Shown here: positions 8,047 to 15,948 of the stretch, one piece after another
Numbering within the stretch: position 1 is the first letter of the stretch
Layout: every line of letters begins with the position of its first letter
NCBI GenBank assembly: GCA_016707115.1
Contig: JADJIH010000018.1
Coordinates: 99,215 to 163,214 of the forward strand
DNA length: 64,000 nucleotides
Reading direction: 5' to 3'
Source of the DNA: Ignavibacteriales bacterium
GTDB lineage: Bacteria > Bacteroidota > Ignavibacteria > Ignavibacteriales > Ignavibacteriaceae
Notes under the pieces: model-generated
Database searches by the model: none
Told to the model about the DNA's origin: nothing
What the model saw: the letters and a program-made list of their open reading frames with translations, nothing else
Made by a program: the position numbers and the translations under genes

Positions 8047-9450
8047 ATGATTGTTAAAGAAGAAAAAATAAAGCGTAAAGAAAGAAAGCGCGAGCGAATG
8101 CTTGAAGTTGCAGCCGAACTTTTTTCTAAAAAAAATTATCACGAAGTAATGATGGATGATGTGGCACGATTAACTGATGTTGCCAAAGGTACGGTATATA
8201 ATTATTTCAGTTCCAAAGAAGAATTATATTTTTCAATAATGAGTTCTAAGCTCGAAAACCTAAACACATCACTAAAAAATAAAATTGCATCTGAGATTAG
8301 TATTATTGATTCACTGCATACTTACATAATTCATCTTTATATGTTCATGATGAAATACCAAAATTTCTTTTTGATGTATCAGAAAGAGTATATGAATGCA
8401 CAGAATGAATTTTGTGATGAACTTCGCGGAATGAGCGATGAACTAAAATCCATTTTGAGTGATGTTATATATAAAGGAAAAAGAGAGAACCAATTCCGTG
8501 ATGTTGATGAAAGCTTTACTGTTAAGCTTGTTCTTGGAAGTATATTTGGCGCAGTTCAACGTGGTGTTGAGAATAAATACACTGGCGAAAAACTAATTGA
8601 AGAACGCGAAAAACTTTTTGATTTTATTCTTCATGGTTTGTATTCAGGTTTTAACAATAACAAAGTTAGACCATTAAAAAATAAAACTATTGTACTTACA
8701 CGAACTATCGAACAATCAAAAGAATCTGCCGCAATATTTAGCGAACTTGGTGCAGATGTGATTGTGTTTCCAACACTGGAGATTGTTCCTCCAAATAATT
8801 GGGATAAGTTTGATGAGGTGATTTTGTCCTCACAAAAAATAGATTTTGTAGTCTTCACTTCTGCACATGCTGTAACCATGTTTATTAAACGATGCGGTGA
8901 ATTAAACAAGCAAATTGATTTTGAAAAAATTAAAGTTGTTGCTGTTGGAAATAAAACAAAATCAATCTGTGAAGAAAATAATATCAAAGTTGATATCGTA
9001 CCAAAGAAATTTTCTGGTGAAGGCGTTGTTGAAGAATTATCTAAATATGATTTGAAAGACAAACTGGTTTTCATTCCACGTTCTGCAATTGGTAGAGAAG
9101 GATTACCAAATGGATTAGAAGATCTTGGTGCAAAAATTATTACTGTTCCTGTTTACAATGTTTCGCTTCCTTCAAAAGAATCTATAAAGCAAAATATTGA
9201 ACAGCTTAATTCAAGCAAACAAGATGTTTTTATTTTTACTAGTCCATCTACATTTGAAAATTTTTTATTAATAATGAACATTAATAATCCAGTTTCATTT
9301 TTTAAAAATTATGATGTAGCAGCTATTGGTCCAACAACAAAAACAGCAATTGAAAACAACAAAGTTAAAGTAAGTATTATGCCGGATGAGTTTACAATTA
9401 AAGGCTTGGCAAACAAAATGATTGAGTTTTATAAAAAATCAGAAAAATAA
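8047..9450 (+). CDS. hemD: Fused TetR-family regulator and uroporphyrinogen-III synthase
   Basis: 467 residues encoding two domains that are normally separate proteins. Residues 1 to about 205 are a full TetR/AcrR regulator. The DNA-binding helix-turn-helix covers about 15-60 (MLEVAAELFSKKNYHEV, TDVAKGTVYNYFSSKEELY), followed by an all-helical ligand domain. Residues about 210-467 are HemD, which inverts ring D and cyclises hydroxymethylbilane to uroporphyrinogen III. Its marks are IVLTRTIEQSKESA, VVFTSAHAV, VAVGNKTKSI, VFIPRSAIGREGLP and AAIGPTTKTAIENN. There is no internal stop, frameshift or obvious restart between the halves. It sits in the correct pathway position, between hemC and hemE. 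The fusion could make the enzyme a haem-pathway sensor that also binds DNA; that is inference. Confidence 0.93.
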   Translation: MIVKEEKIKRKERKRERMLEVAAELFSKKNYHEVMMDDVARLTDVAKGTVYNYFSSKEELYFSIMSSKLENLNTSLKNKIASEISIIDSLHTYIIHLYMFMMKYQNFFLMYQKEYMNAQNEFCDELRGMSDELKSILSDVIYKGKRENQFRDVDESFTVKLVLGSIFGAVQRGVENKYTGEKLIEEREKLFDFILHGLYSGFNNNKVRPLKNKTIVLTRTIEQSKESAAIFSELGADVIVFPTLEIVPPNNWDKFDEVILSSQKIDFVVFTSAHAVTMFIKRCGELNKQIDFEKIKVVAVGNKTKSICEENNIKVDIVPKKFSGEGVVEELSKYDLKDKLVFIPRSAIGREGLPNGLEDLGAKIITVPVYNVSLPSKESIKQNIEQLNSSKQDVFIFTSPSTFENFLLIMNINNPVSFFKNYDVAAIGPTTKTAIENNKVKVSIMPDEFTIKGLANKMIEFYKKSEK

Positions 9451-9461
9451 CGGAGAAAATT

Positions 9462-10523
9462 TTGAGCGAATTAAAAAATGATTTATTTCTTAGAGCTTGT
9501 AAAAGACAAGATGTTGAACGTACACCAATCTGGATAATGCGCCAAGCTGGAAGATATTTACCTGAGTACAGAGCCGTTCGTGCAAAATCAGATTTTCTAA
9601 CAATGTGTAAAACTCCAGAACTTGCTGCCGAAGTTACAATTCAACCTGTAGATTTAGTTGGAGTTGATGCTGCGATTCTTTTTTCTGATATTCTTGTAAT
9701 TCCTGAGGCTATGGGAATGCATCTTGAAATGAATGAAGGTAAAGGTCCTGTATTTCCAAATCCAATTCGCACTATTGATGATGCAAAAAAATTAAAAGAT
9801 ATCGATCCAACTAAAGAATTAAAATATGTTCTTGATGCTGTTGCTTTGACAAAAAAGAATTTGGATAATCGTGTTCCATTAATTGGATTTAGCGGTTCAC
9901 CCTGGACACTTCTTACGTATATGGTTGAAGGTAAAGGTTCAAAGAATTATTCAGAAGTAAAAAAAATGTTATATAACAATCCAGAACTTGCTCACTCAAT
10001 TCTTGATAAGTTAGCAGACACAATCGCTGATTATCTTTCAGCTAAAATTGAAGCTGGTTGTAATGCAGTTCAGATTTTTGATACCTGGGGCGGCATACTT
10101 TCACAAAAAGATTTTGAAGAATTTTCTTTACAATATGTTGAAAAGATAATTTCAAAAATAAAAAGAAAAGACGAGCCTGTAATTTTCTTTGCTAAAGGTG
10201 TTCATTATAATCTTAGCAGGTTGGCTAGCATTGGCGCGGATGTGCTTGGTCTTGATTGGACAATGGATCTTGGAAAAGTTAGAAAAGAAGTCGGTGATAA
10301 AGTTGCACTTCAAGGTAATCTAGATCCAACTGTTTTGTATGCGGATAAAAGTTATATTAAAAAAGAAGTAAAAAATGTATTAAGTTCTTTTGGCAAAGGT
10401 AATGGGCATGTATTTAATCTTGGTCATGGTGTTTTACCTGATATAGACCCAGAAAATGTAAAAGCACTTGTGCAATATGTAAAAGAAGAAAGTATTATAT
10501 ATCATCGTAAACATGTTAAATAG
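9462..10523 (+). CDS. hemE: Uroporphyrinogen decarboxylase
   Basis: 353 residues. It removes four carboxyl groups from uroporphyrinogen III to give coproporphyrinogen III. IWIMRQAGRYLPEYR is the N-terminal signature, and GFSGSPWTLLTYMVEG and NLGHGVLPDIDPENV are further family blocks. The start is TTG at 9462 with a GGAG ribosome site ten bases earlier (9452-9455). Spacing is 11 bases from the TetR-HemD gene and eight bases to hemN. The length is normal. Confidence 0.97.
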   Translation: MSELKNDLFLRACKRQDVERTPIWIMRQAGRYLPEYRAVRAKSDFLTMCKTPELAAEVTIQPVDLVGVDAAILFSDILVIPEAMGMHLEMNEGKGPVFPNPIRTIDDAKKLKDIDPTKELKYVLDAVALTKKNLDNRVPLIGFSGSPWTLLTYMVEGKGSKNYSEVKKMLYNNPELAHSILDKLADTIADYLSAKIEAGCNAVQIFDTWGGILSQKDFEEFSLQYVEKIISKIKRKDEPVIFFAKGVHYNLSRLASIGADVLGLDWTMDLGKVRKEVGDKVALQGNLDPTVLYADKSYIKKEVKNVLSSFGKGNGHVFNLGHGVLPDIDPENVKALVQYVKEESIIYHRKHVK

Positions 10524-10531
10524 GAGATTTT

Positions 10532-11908
10532 ATGTTTGAAATAGATTTAACAAAATTTAAAAAATACGATAAGCCGGGACCACGCTACACAAGCTATCCA
10601 ACGGCTCCGCAGTTTAATGAAGCATTTACACACGAAGATTATCTAAATGAAATTGTAAAAACTAATTACGGAAAAAATCTTCCTGATTTATCACTTTACT
10701 TCCATCTACCTTATTGTGATACGCTTTGCTATTTCTGCGGCTGCAATATGATAATTACTCGAAACAGAGATAGAATAAAAGAGTACATAAAATATCTTAA
10801 GAAAGAAATTGATCTTACAAGAACATATTTATTAACGGATAGAAAAGTTGCACAGCATCATTGGGGTGGAGGAACACCAACACATTTAAATCCTGATGAG
10901 ATAAATGAACTTGCTTCCTATATTAAACAGTCATTTAACTTTAGAGACAATGCGGAAGTTAGTTGTGAAATTGATCCGCGTGAACTTACTAAAGCACATC
11001 TTGAAGCATTGCGTAATAATGGATTTAACAGAATCAGTATGGGTGTTCAGGATTTTGATGAAAAGGTTCAGAAAGCTGTAAACAGGATTCAACCTGAAGA
11101 CATAACAAGACAAGCAGTTCAGTGGATTAGAGAACTTGGTTATCAAAGTATTAACCTTGATTTGATCTACGGTTTACCTTTTCAAACAGTAGAAGGATTT
11201 GCAAAAACTGTTGATCACATAATTGATATTTCTCCTGATCGAATTGCTGTATTTAATTATGCACATGTTCCATGGATGAAAAAACATATGGCACTCATTC
11301 ATCCAGAAGATATTCCGGCAGCAGAAATAAAGCTTGAAATCCTAAAGATGACGATTGAAAAACTTACAAATGCCGGATACGATTTTATTGGTATGGATCA
11401 CTTTGCAAAACCGGATGATGAACTTTCAATCGCTATGAGAGAGAAAAAACTTTACCGCAATTTTCAGGGTTACAGCACAAATGCCGGTGCCGATCTTTAC
11501 GCAATGGGAATAACTTCCATCTCCCAACTTAAAAATGTTTATGCACAGAATTACAAAACCGAAAAAGAATATTACTCAGCTCTTGATCATGAAAAACTAC
11601 CAACCTCAAAAGGGTATCAACTAACGGAAGATGATCACTTACGCAGAGAAGTGATTATGAAATTGATGTGCGACTTTGAGTTAGACTTTAAACAATTTGA
11701 ACAACAATTTAAAATAGATTTTAAAAAATATTTTGCATGGGGATTAAACAACTTAAAAGAAATGGAAACTGATGATCTTGTTGAAATTTCTGATGGCGGA
11801 ATAAAAGTTAAAAATATGGGAAGAATGCTTATCCGTAACATCGCAATAAATTTTGATGGTTACATAGAACGTAAAGAAGATAAGGCTAAGTATTCAAGAA
11901 CAGTTTAA
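10532..11908 (+). CDS. hemN: Oxygen-independent coproporphyrinogen-III oxidase (radical SAM)
   Basis: 458 residues, the size of true HemN. It decarboxylates coproporphyrinogen III to protoporphyrinogen IX without oxygen, using a 4Fe-4S cluster and S-adenosylmethionine. The cluster motif lies at Cys62, Cys66 and Cys69 with the extra Cys71 typical of HemN (YCDTLCYFCGC). The N-terminal RYTSYPTAPQF is a HemN trip-wire-type mark that HemW paralogues lack. WGGGTPTHLN and INLDLIYGLPFQT are SAM-binding blocks. It closes the operon and implies haem synthesis under low oxygen. No oxygen-dependent hemF is visible in the window. Confidence 0.96.
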   Translation: MFEIDLTKFKKYDKPGPRYTSYPTAPQFNEAFTHEDYLNEIVKTNYGKNLPDLSLYFHLPYCDTLCYFCGCNMIITRNRDRIKEYIKYLKKEIDLTRTYLLTDRKVAQHHWGGGTPTHLNPDEINELASYIKQSFNFRDNAEVSCEIDPRELTKAHLEALRNNGFNRISMGVQDFDEKVQKAVNRIQPEDITRQAVQWIRELGYQSINLDLIYGLPFQTVEGFAKTVDHIIDISPDRIAVFNYAHVPWMKKHMALIHPEDIPAAEIKLEILKMTIEKLTNAGYDFIGMDHFAKPDDELSIAMREKKLYRNFQGYSTNAGADLYAMGITSISQLKNVYAQNYKTEKEYYSALDHEKLPTSKGYQLTEDDHLRREVIMKLMCDFELDFKQFEQQFKIDFKKYFAWGLNNLKEMETDDLVEISDGGIKVKNMGRMLIRNIAINFDGYIERKEDKAKYSRTV

Positions 11909-11955
11909 TCTTAATAGAACACGGATTTAACGGGTTTGCGCAGAATTGAATGTAA

Positions 11956-11978
11956 TCAAACACCAAAATTCTGTTATA
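11956..11978. repeat. Copy of the 3' end of the acyl-ACP desaturase gene
   Basis: A 23-base segment matching 13039-13061 with one difference. On the minus strand it encodes YNRILVF, the last residues of the acyl-ACP desaturase, but here it lies outside any frame, just beyond the stop of the membrane desaturase gene. Confidence 0.7.
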
Positions 11979-11985
11979 AGCAAAT

Positions 11986-12906
11986 TCAAGCAATAAGACT
12001 TTCAATTCTGTTATCTTCATTAATATTCTCATTACTATTCGCTATCTCTTCTTCTCTCATTCTTTCCAATCTCATCGAGTTAGTTCTAAACTTTGGAATA
12101 AAAATAGAAAGAATATAACATCTTACTATATACCACCAGAAACTTCTCTCGAGTAAAATAGGATTAATATTTTGTTCGATTTCTGCGTGTGCTTCGGGAA
12201 CTTTATTCCAGTGTAACCCTGCTTTGTGATGATGAATTGTATGATAACCATTATTGAAAAGCATAAAATTTAAAAACCCGGTAAAGTTTCTTGAATGATT
12301 CCACTCAGATTCTTCATTTGCATGAACATGCTGGACGTAATTGAATATTAACACACTAAACAGGGATACTTGTTGAGGTACAATAACGAAGAGAAGTGCT
12401 TTCTGCCAATCTAATAAAAGAGCTCCAGCTATCCACAAAAAAAGTATGACATACTGAGAGATGCATAACCAGAATTTCTCTTTATTGTTAGCTTTTAAAT
12501 CTTTTAAATAGCCAAAGATCGCTCTCTGCTGGTAATAACCACTTATCGTTGGGTATGAAATGAGAGTAAGAAAATTATTCCGTTCGCTCACTCTATAGGT
12601 AATAGAGTCATCTCCTCCACGATTATTAAACCGGTGATGATTTTTATTGTGTGTTGGTATCCAGGCAAAAATAGGGAAGCCATAAAACACTGTTAACCAC
12701 CAATCTGTTAAAGTGTTTAATGTTTTAGATTGCCACATAGGTAAATGATTGTGATTATGTGTCATTACAGAAACAGCCACTGACATAAACAAATACCAGG
12801 TGTAGATAAATGTATTTACACCAAGAAACAGCCATTGAATTATTAATAACATGGTTGTTATAAATATGTAAACAAGACTTTTAATGTCTGCTTTATTTTT
12901 TAACAT
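11986..12906 (-). CDS. Membrane fatty acid desaturase
   Basis: 306 residues of the membrane-bound di-iron desaturase/hydroxylase family. Histidine boxes are at His50/52/54 (HNHNH), His86/90/91 (HNKNHH) and His222/225/226/227 (HTIHHH), together giving the usual eight or more iron ligands. NYVQHVHANEESEW adds further conserved His residues. Two hydrophobic hairpins surround the boxes. It probably introduces a double bond into, or hydroxylates, a lipid chain at the cytoplasmic membrane, but the chain position is not readable. It is followed on the 5' side by a soluble acyl-ACP desaturase on the same strand, 128 bases away, so both may serve membrane-fluidity control. Confidence 0.87.
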   Translation of the reverse strand: MLKNKADIKSLVYIFITTMLLIIQWLFLGVNTFIYTWYLFMSVAVSVMTHNHNHLPMWQSKTLNTLTDWWLTVFYGFPIFAWIPTHNKNHHRFNNRGGDDSITYRVSERNNFLTLISYPTISGYYQQRAIFGYLKDLKANNKEKFWLCISQYVILFLWIAGALLLDWQKALLFVIVPQQVSLFSVLIFNYVQHVHANEESEWNHSRNFTGFLNFMLFNNGYHTIHHHKAGLHWNKVPEAHAEIEQNINPILLERSFWWYIVRCYILSIFIPKFRTNSMRLERMREEEIANSNENINEDNRIESLIA

Positions 12907-13034
12907 ATGAACCTCTGAGCTTAAAATAATTTTTTACACGAACATTCAATTCCATTATCATCGTCTTCACTATCTTGAAAATCTAAACGATACTTAACCA
13001 ATCTAGAGATTCATTTAGCAAATTGAATTTTTGC

Positions 13035-14030
13035 TTATTCAAACACCAAAATTCTATTATAGATAAAATCAAAAGAAAATGTTTTTGATTCTGTTCTTTT
13101 CTCAATATACTCGGCAACTTTTTCTAAACGTTTGGGAATAGAAAGAATTTTTTCCTGCGCTTTTTGTGCAAGATCATTCAGTCCGGTTATTAATTCAATT
13201 TCCCAAAACTTAATTGCTTCTTCTACTATCTTTTTATAATCACGCGGACCATAAATTCCAATTCTCCTAACAACATCAGCCATATCTCTAAAGTTAGGCA
13301 TTGAAATTCCAGGCATATCTATCGCAGGCATAATATCTGCCGCAGAAAGCATTGCCCTGTTTGGATCAAGATTAAGAACTTCTTTAAAAACATTTCTATA
13401 AAAAGTATAATGCTTTGCTTCATCAGCGGCGATGTTGCTAAGAATGCCATTTAATAATGGCTCATCCTGTCCTGCAAGTTTACCAGTATTCTTATGTGAT
13501 ACTTGCGTTGCTCTTTCCTGCAAAGTTGTATAAACAAAAACTTTGTACGGATCTTTATCCCAATCAGGATTAAAACCGCTTTCGATATAATGAAACTGCA
13601 TCAACTCAACTTCACGAAAACTGAACAATCGTGCATCACGAACATAATCTCTTATAGCAGCACCGTGCCTATCTTCTTCTGCAGTCCACATATTATTCCA
13701 TTTTGACCAGAAGCTTCTATCACCAAGATGCTGTGCAATCAGTCTGTGAAAGTGAGGTAAACCTTCTTCCGTTAAAAGATTTAATGCAACAGCAACCCGA
13801 ACTTCATCTTTAACTCCACGTGAACGATCACGAAGAATTTTATTATTAGCTTCCTGATCATCATTCATTTTTTCATCTGCTGGAAGAAAATCACTTGAGA
13901 ACCATAATTTTCTTTTATCAACATGATCTTCCATCCATTCTTTTACTTTGCCTTCAAGCTGATTAAGTACTTCAGTTTTATTAGCCGTTTCAGTTTGTAA
14001 TGATTCGCGCTCTTTTATTAAGATTTCCAT
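13035..14030 (-). CDS. Acyl-[acyl-carrier-protein] desaturase, soluble di-iron type
   Basis: 331 residues of the stearoyl-ACP/DesA2 ferritin-like desaturase family. The first iron box is EEDRHG (Glu118, Glu119, His122) and the second is DEAKH (Asp203, Glu204, His207), with a bridging Glu near 172 (QERATQVSH). It would insert a cis double bond into ACP-bound acyl chains using O2 and ferredoxin. It has no membrane span, so it acts in the cytoplasm. The last codons (YNRILVFE) are duplicated as a stray 23-base segment beyond the neighbouring desaturase gene. Use of O2 contrasts with the oxygen-independent HemN and suggests a facultative lifestyle. Confidence 0.9.
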   Translation of the reverse strand: MEILIKERESLQTETANKTEVLNQLEGKVKEWMEDHVDKRKLWFSSDFLPADEKMNDDQEANNKILRDRSRGVKDEVRVAVALNLLTEEGLPHFHRLIAQHLGDRSFWSKWNNMWTAEEDRHGAAIRDYVRDARLFSFREVELMQFHYIESGFNPDWDKDPYKVFVYTTLQERATQVSHKNTGKLAGQDEPLLNGILSNIAADEAKHYTFYRNVFKEVLNLDPNRAMLSAADIMPAIDMPGISMPNFRDMADVVRRIGIYGPRDYKKIVEEAIKFWEIELITGLNDLAQKAQEKILSIPKRLEKVAEYIEKRTESKTFSFDFIYNRILVFE

Positions 14031-14178
14031 AACATTATAAATTTATTTATTTGTATAATCGTTTAGTTCTACTATTAGATAATAGAAATGATTTGTCTTA
14101 ACAGAAAGGTAGTGAGAGTGCCAAAAGCGGGTTTTACATTTAATTTACAATTGGCATAAAAGATTTTATTAAGAATAT

Positions 14179-14205
14179 GTCACTCTTCGACAAGCTCAGA
14201 GTGAC
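14179..14205. repeat. Intergenic palindromic element, GTCACTCT variant
   Basis: Hairpin with stem GTCACTCT (14179-14186) and AGAGTGAC (14198-14205), with the loop TCGACAAGCTC. It is a variant of the GTCACACT element at 6433-6459, sharing the TCGACA(A/G)GCTC loop. It lies between the acyl-ACP desaturase start and the end of the ATP-grasp gene. Confidence 0.75.
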
Positions 14206-14228
14206 ACTTTAGAATTACTGTATGGAAA

Positions 14229-15425
14229 TTAATCGCTTGGTCTTTCAGCCATTTGGGCTGTGGTAAAGAAATCGTTATAAAATCGTTTTTGATATTCATC
14301 AAGTAAGTGATTTATTCTCTCTTTATCAGATGATTTTACGATCAAGCCCGCGTGATATTCCTTTTTTAATCTCCAATAAACTTCCGGATCATTATATGTT
14401 TCCAGATTTGGCCATTCTTGTTTTGATAAGGAAGTAAGTATTGCAGCAAAATCATTTTTAGCTTTTGGAAGTTTATATTCTTTTTCACCATTTAGAATTT
14501 CAATCTTTGCCCATTCTCTCCAAAGATTAATTCCAGTTGCTGCTTCAACAAGAGAAGAAAGATTAGCTCCGCCAACACGTGCAGATGTTTCTAGGAAATA
14601 TAGTGTCCCATCTTCAGCACGAATGAATTCTGAATGTGAAACTCCACGTAGTAATCCTAAAGCCTTTAAAACTTTTTTGTTTAGTTCCAAAACTTCTTTT
14701 GCTTCATCAGATTTGCTATCAAGTGTCTGGCTAGTAAAAACTCTGCCTTGATGTGCAACTTCAAATGGCGGAGTTCCGTATTTGCTTGCTAATCCAAAGA
14801 CAACTTCACGCTCACTAATTATTGTATCAACGTGGTAGATACTTCCTGGAACAAATCTTTCCATTAAAAAGAATGATTGTTCATCAGCAAGATAATTAAT
14901 TCTATCCCACATTTCCTGTTTGTTGTTAACTTTTTTTAATCCATAAGAACCAGCAAGTAAACGCGGCTTAATCATATAAGGATATGGAATCGTATCTGCA
15001 AACTCATTTATTTTTTTATGATTTAGGATGTGACAAAATTCTGGAACAGGAATTCCGTTTTCTTTTGCAACCATTCTCATTGCAAGTTTATCACGAAAAT
15101 GTCTTGCAGTTGTATCTCCCATTCCTGCAATTCTTAAATGTTCTCTTAAAGAAGCGGCACGTTCAACGTCAAAATCATCAAGCGCAACAATTCTATCTAT
15201 CTGTTCAGTTCGAGCAAGATAACTTACTCCATAAATTACATCCTGCATATTCCAATCTTTGTTTTTGTCTGGTATATAAAATATTTCATCCAGACTTTCT
15301 CTAGGCCAATCTGCATTTTCAAGACTTTTTGATGTAAGAAGTACAACTCGACAGCCTTGCGCTTTTGCTTCACGCATAAAGTCAAAGCCTTTTTCATAAC
15401 TGGATATGCAAAGAATTGTTAGCAT
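14229..15425 (-). CDS. ATP-grasp domain protein (carboxylate-amine ligase-like)
   Basis: 398 residues. An N-terminal Rossmann-like pre-ATP-grasp region (MLTILCISSYEKGFDFM, IVALDDFDVERAA) is followed by an ATP-grasp fold. In that fold PYMIKPRLLAGSYGLKKV carries the nucleotide-binding Lys, FLMERFVPGS is the hinge, and HSEFIRAEDGTLYFLETSAR carries the metal-binding Glu and nearby residues. Family members join a carboxylate to an amine or thiol through an acyl-phosphate. The substrate is not predictable. It stands alone on the minus strand, with the broken four-helix-bundle gene on its 5' side. Confidence 0.85.
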   Translation of the reverse strand: MLTILCISSYEKGFDFMREAKAQGCRVVLLTSKSLENADWPRESLDEIFYIPDKNKDWNMQDVIYGVSYLARTEQIDRIVALDDFDVERAASLREHLRIAGMGDTTARHFRDKLAMRMVAKENGIPVPEFCHILNHKKINEFADTIPYPYMIKPRLLAGSYGLKKVNNKQEMWDRINYLADEQSFFLMERFVPGSIYHVDTIISEREVVFGLASKYGTPPFEVAHQGRVFTSQTLDSKSDEAKEVLELNKKVLKALGLLRGVSHSEFIRAEDGTLYFLETSARVGGANLSSLVEAATGINLWREWAKIEILNGEKEYKLPKAKNDFAAILTSLSKQEWPNLETYNDPEVYWRLKKEYHAGLIVKSSDKERINHLLDEYQKRFYNDFFTTAQMAERPSD

Positions 15426-15548
15426 GACATTACCTCAAAAATTTAGTAACTGAATGATTAACTGATGTTTTTGAACTAATTAATCTGACTGAAAATACAA
15501 ATAACAAATAACAAAAAACAAATCCCAACCGCCTAAATAAAAATTCTT

Positions 15549-15895
15549 TTATTTAGATTTTTCTATAATAGCTGAAAAAATCTTTTTTAGTTCAGTAGTT
15601 TCCTGAATAAGTTCTTTAACCTTTCACCCAAAACCACCTCGTTTGTTTCTAAAATTAATCTCAACCAAAAAATACTTTCTTTAGCTTCTTTTCTAGAAAT
15701 CCGAAGGTGCATTACAAAATCCTTTTTACCCAATGATTCGTTTGTTTCTATATAGTTTGCTCCAACGGAAGAAGATGATCTAATTACTTACCTGCTATAT
15801 TCAACATTTGCAATTGTTTTTGGAAGACTTTTAGTAAACACGCTAACAGACTTTGCAACTTGGAAAGTTCTTTCCTCTAAATCATATTCCGCCAT
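15549..15895 (-). pseudogene. Broken four-helix-bundle protein gene (23S rRNA IVS-protein family)
   Basis: The minus strand from ATG at 15895 reads MAEYDLEERTFQVAKSV, then a TAA at 15788-15790, then VIRSSSSVGANYIETNESL and HLRISRKEAKESIFWLRLI. This is the TIGR02436 four-helix-bundle family (S23/IVP), in which the residue before VIRSS is commonly Gln, so the stop looks like a CAA to TAA change. A one-base frameshift near the 3' end then moves the frame. The alternative frame gives ELIQETTELKKIFSAIIEKS and ends at 15549, exactly as the family does. Two lesions make it non-functional as read. Intact homologues occur alone or inside rRNA intervening sequences; here no rRNA is near. Confidence 0.85.
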
Positions 15896-15948
15896 TCACT
15901 ATACTCTCTCTATCTATATTAACTTGCCTTTTTGTAGTTTGATTTTTG

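Noticed and set aside
15426..15948. An rRNA or tRNA gene near the four-helix-bundle pseudogene
   Set aside because: The stretch has no rRNA or tRNA-like sequence; it is explained by the broken protein gene and AT-rich flanks.
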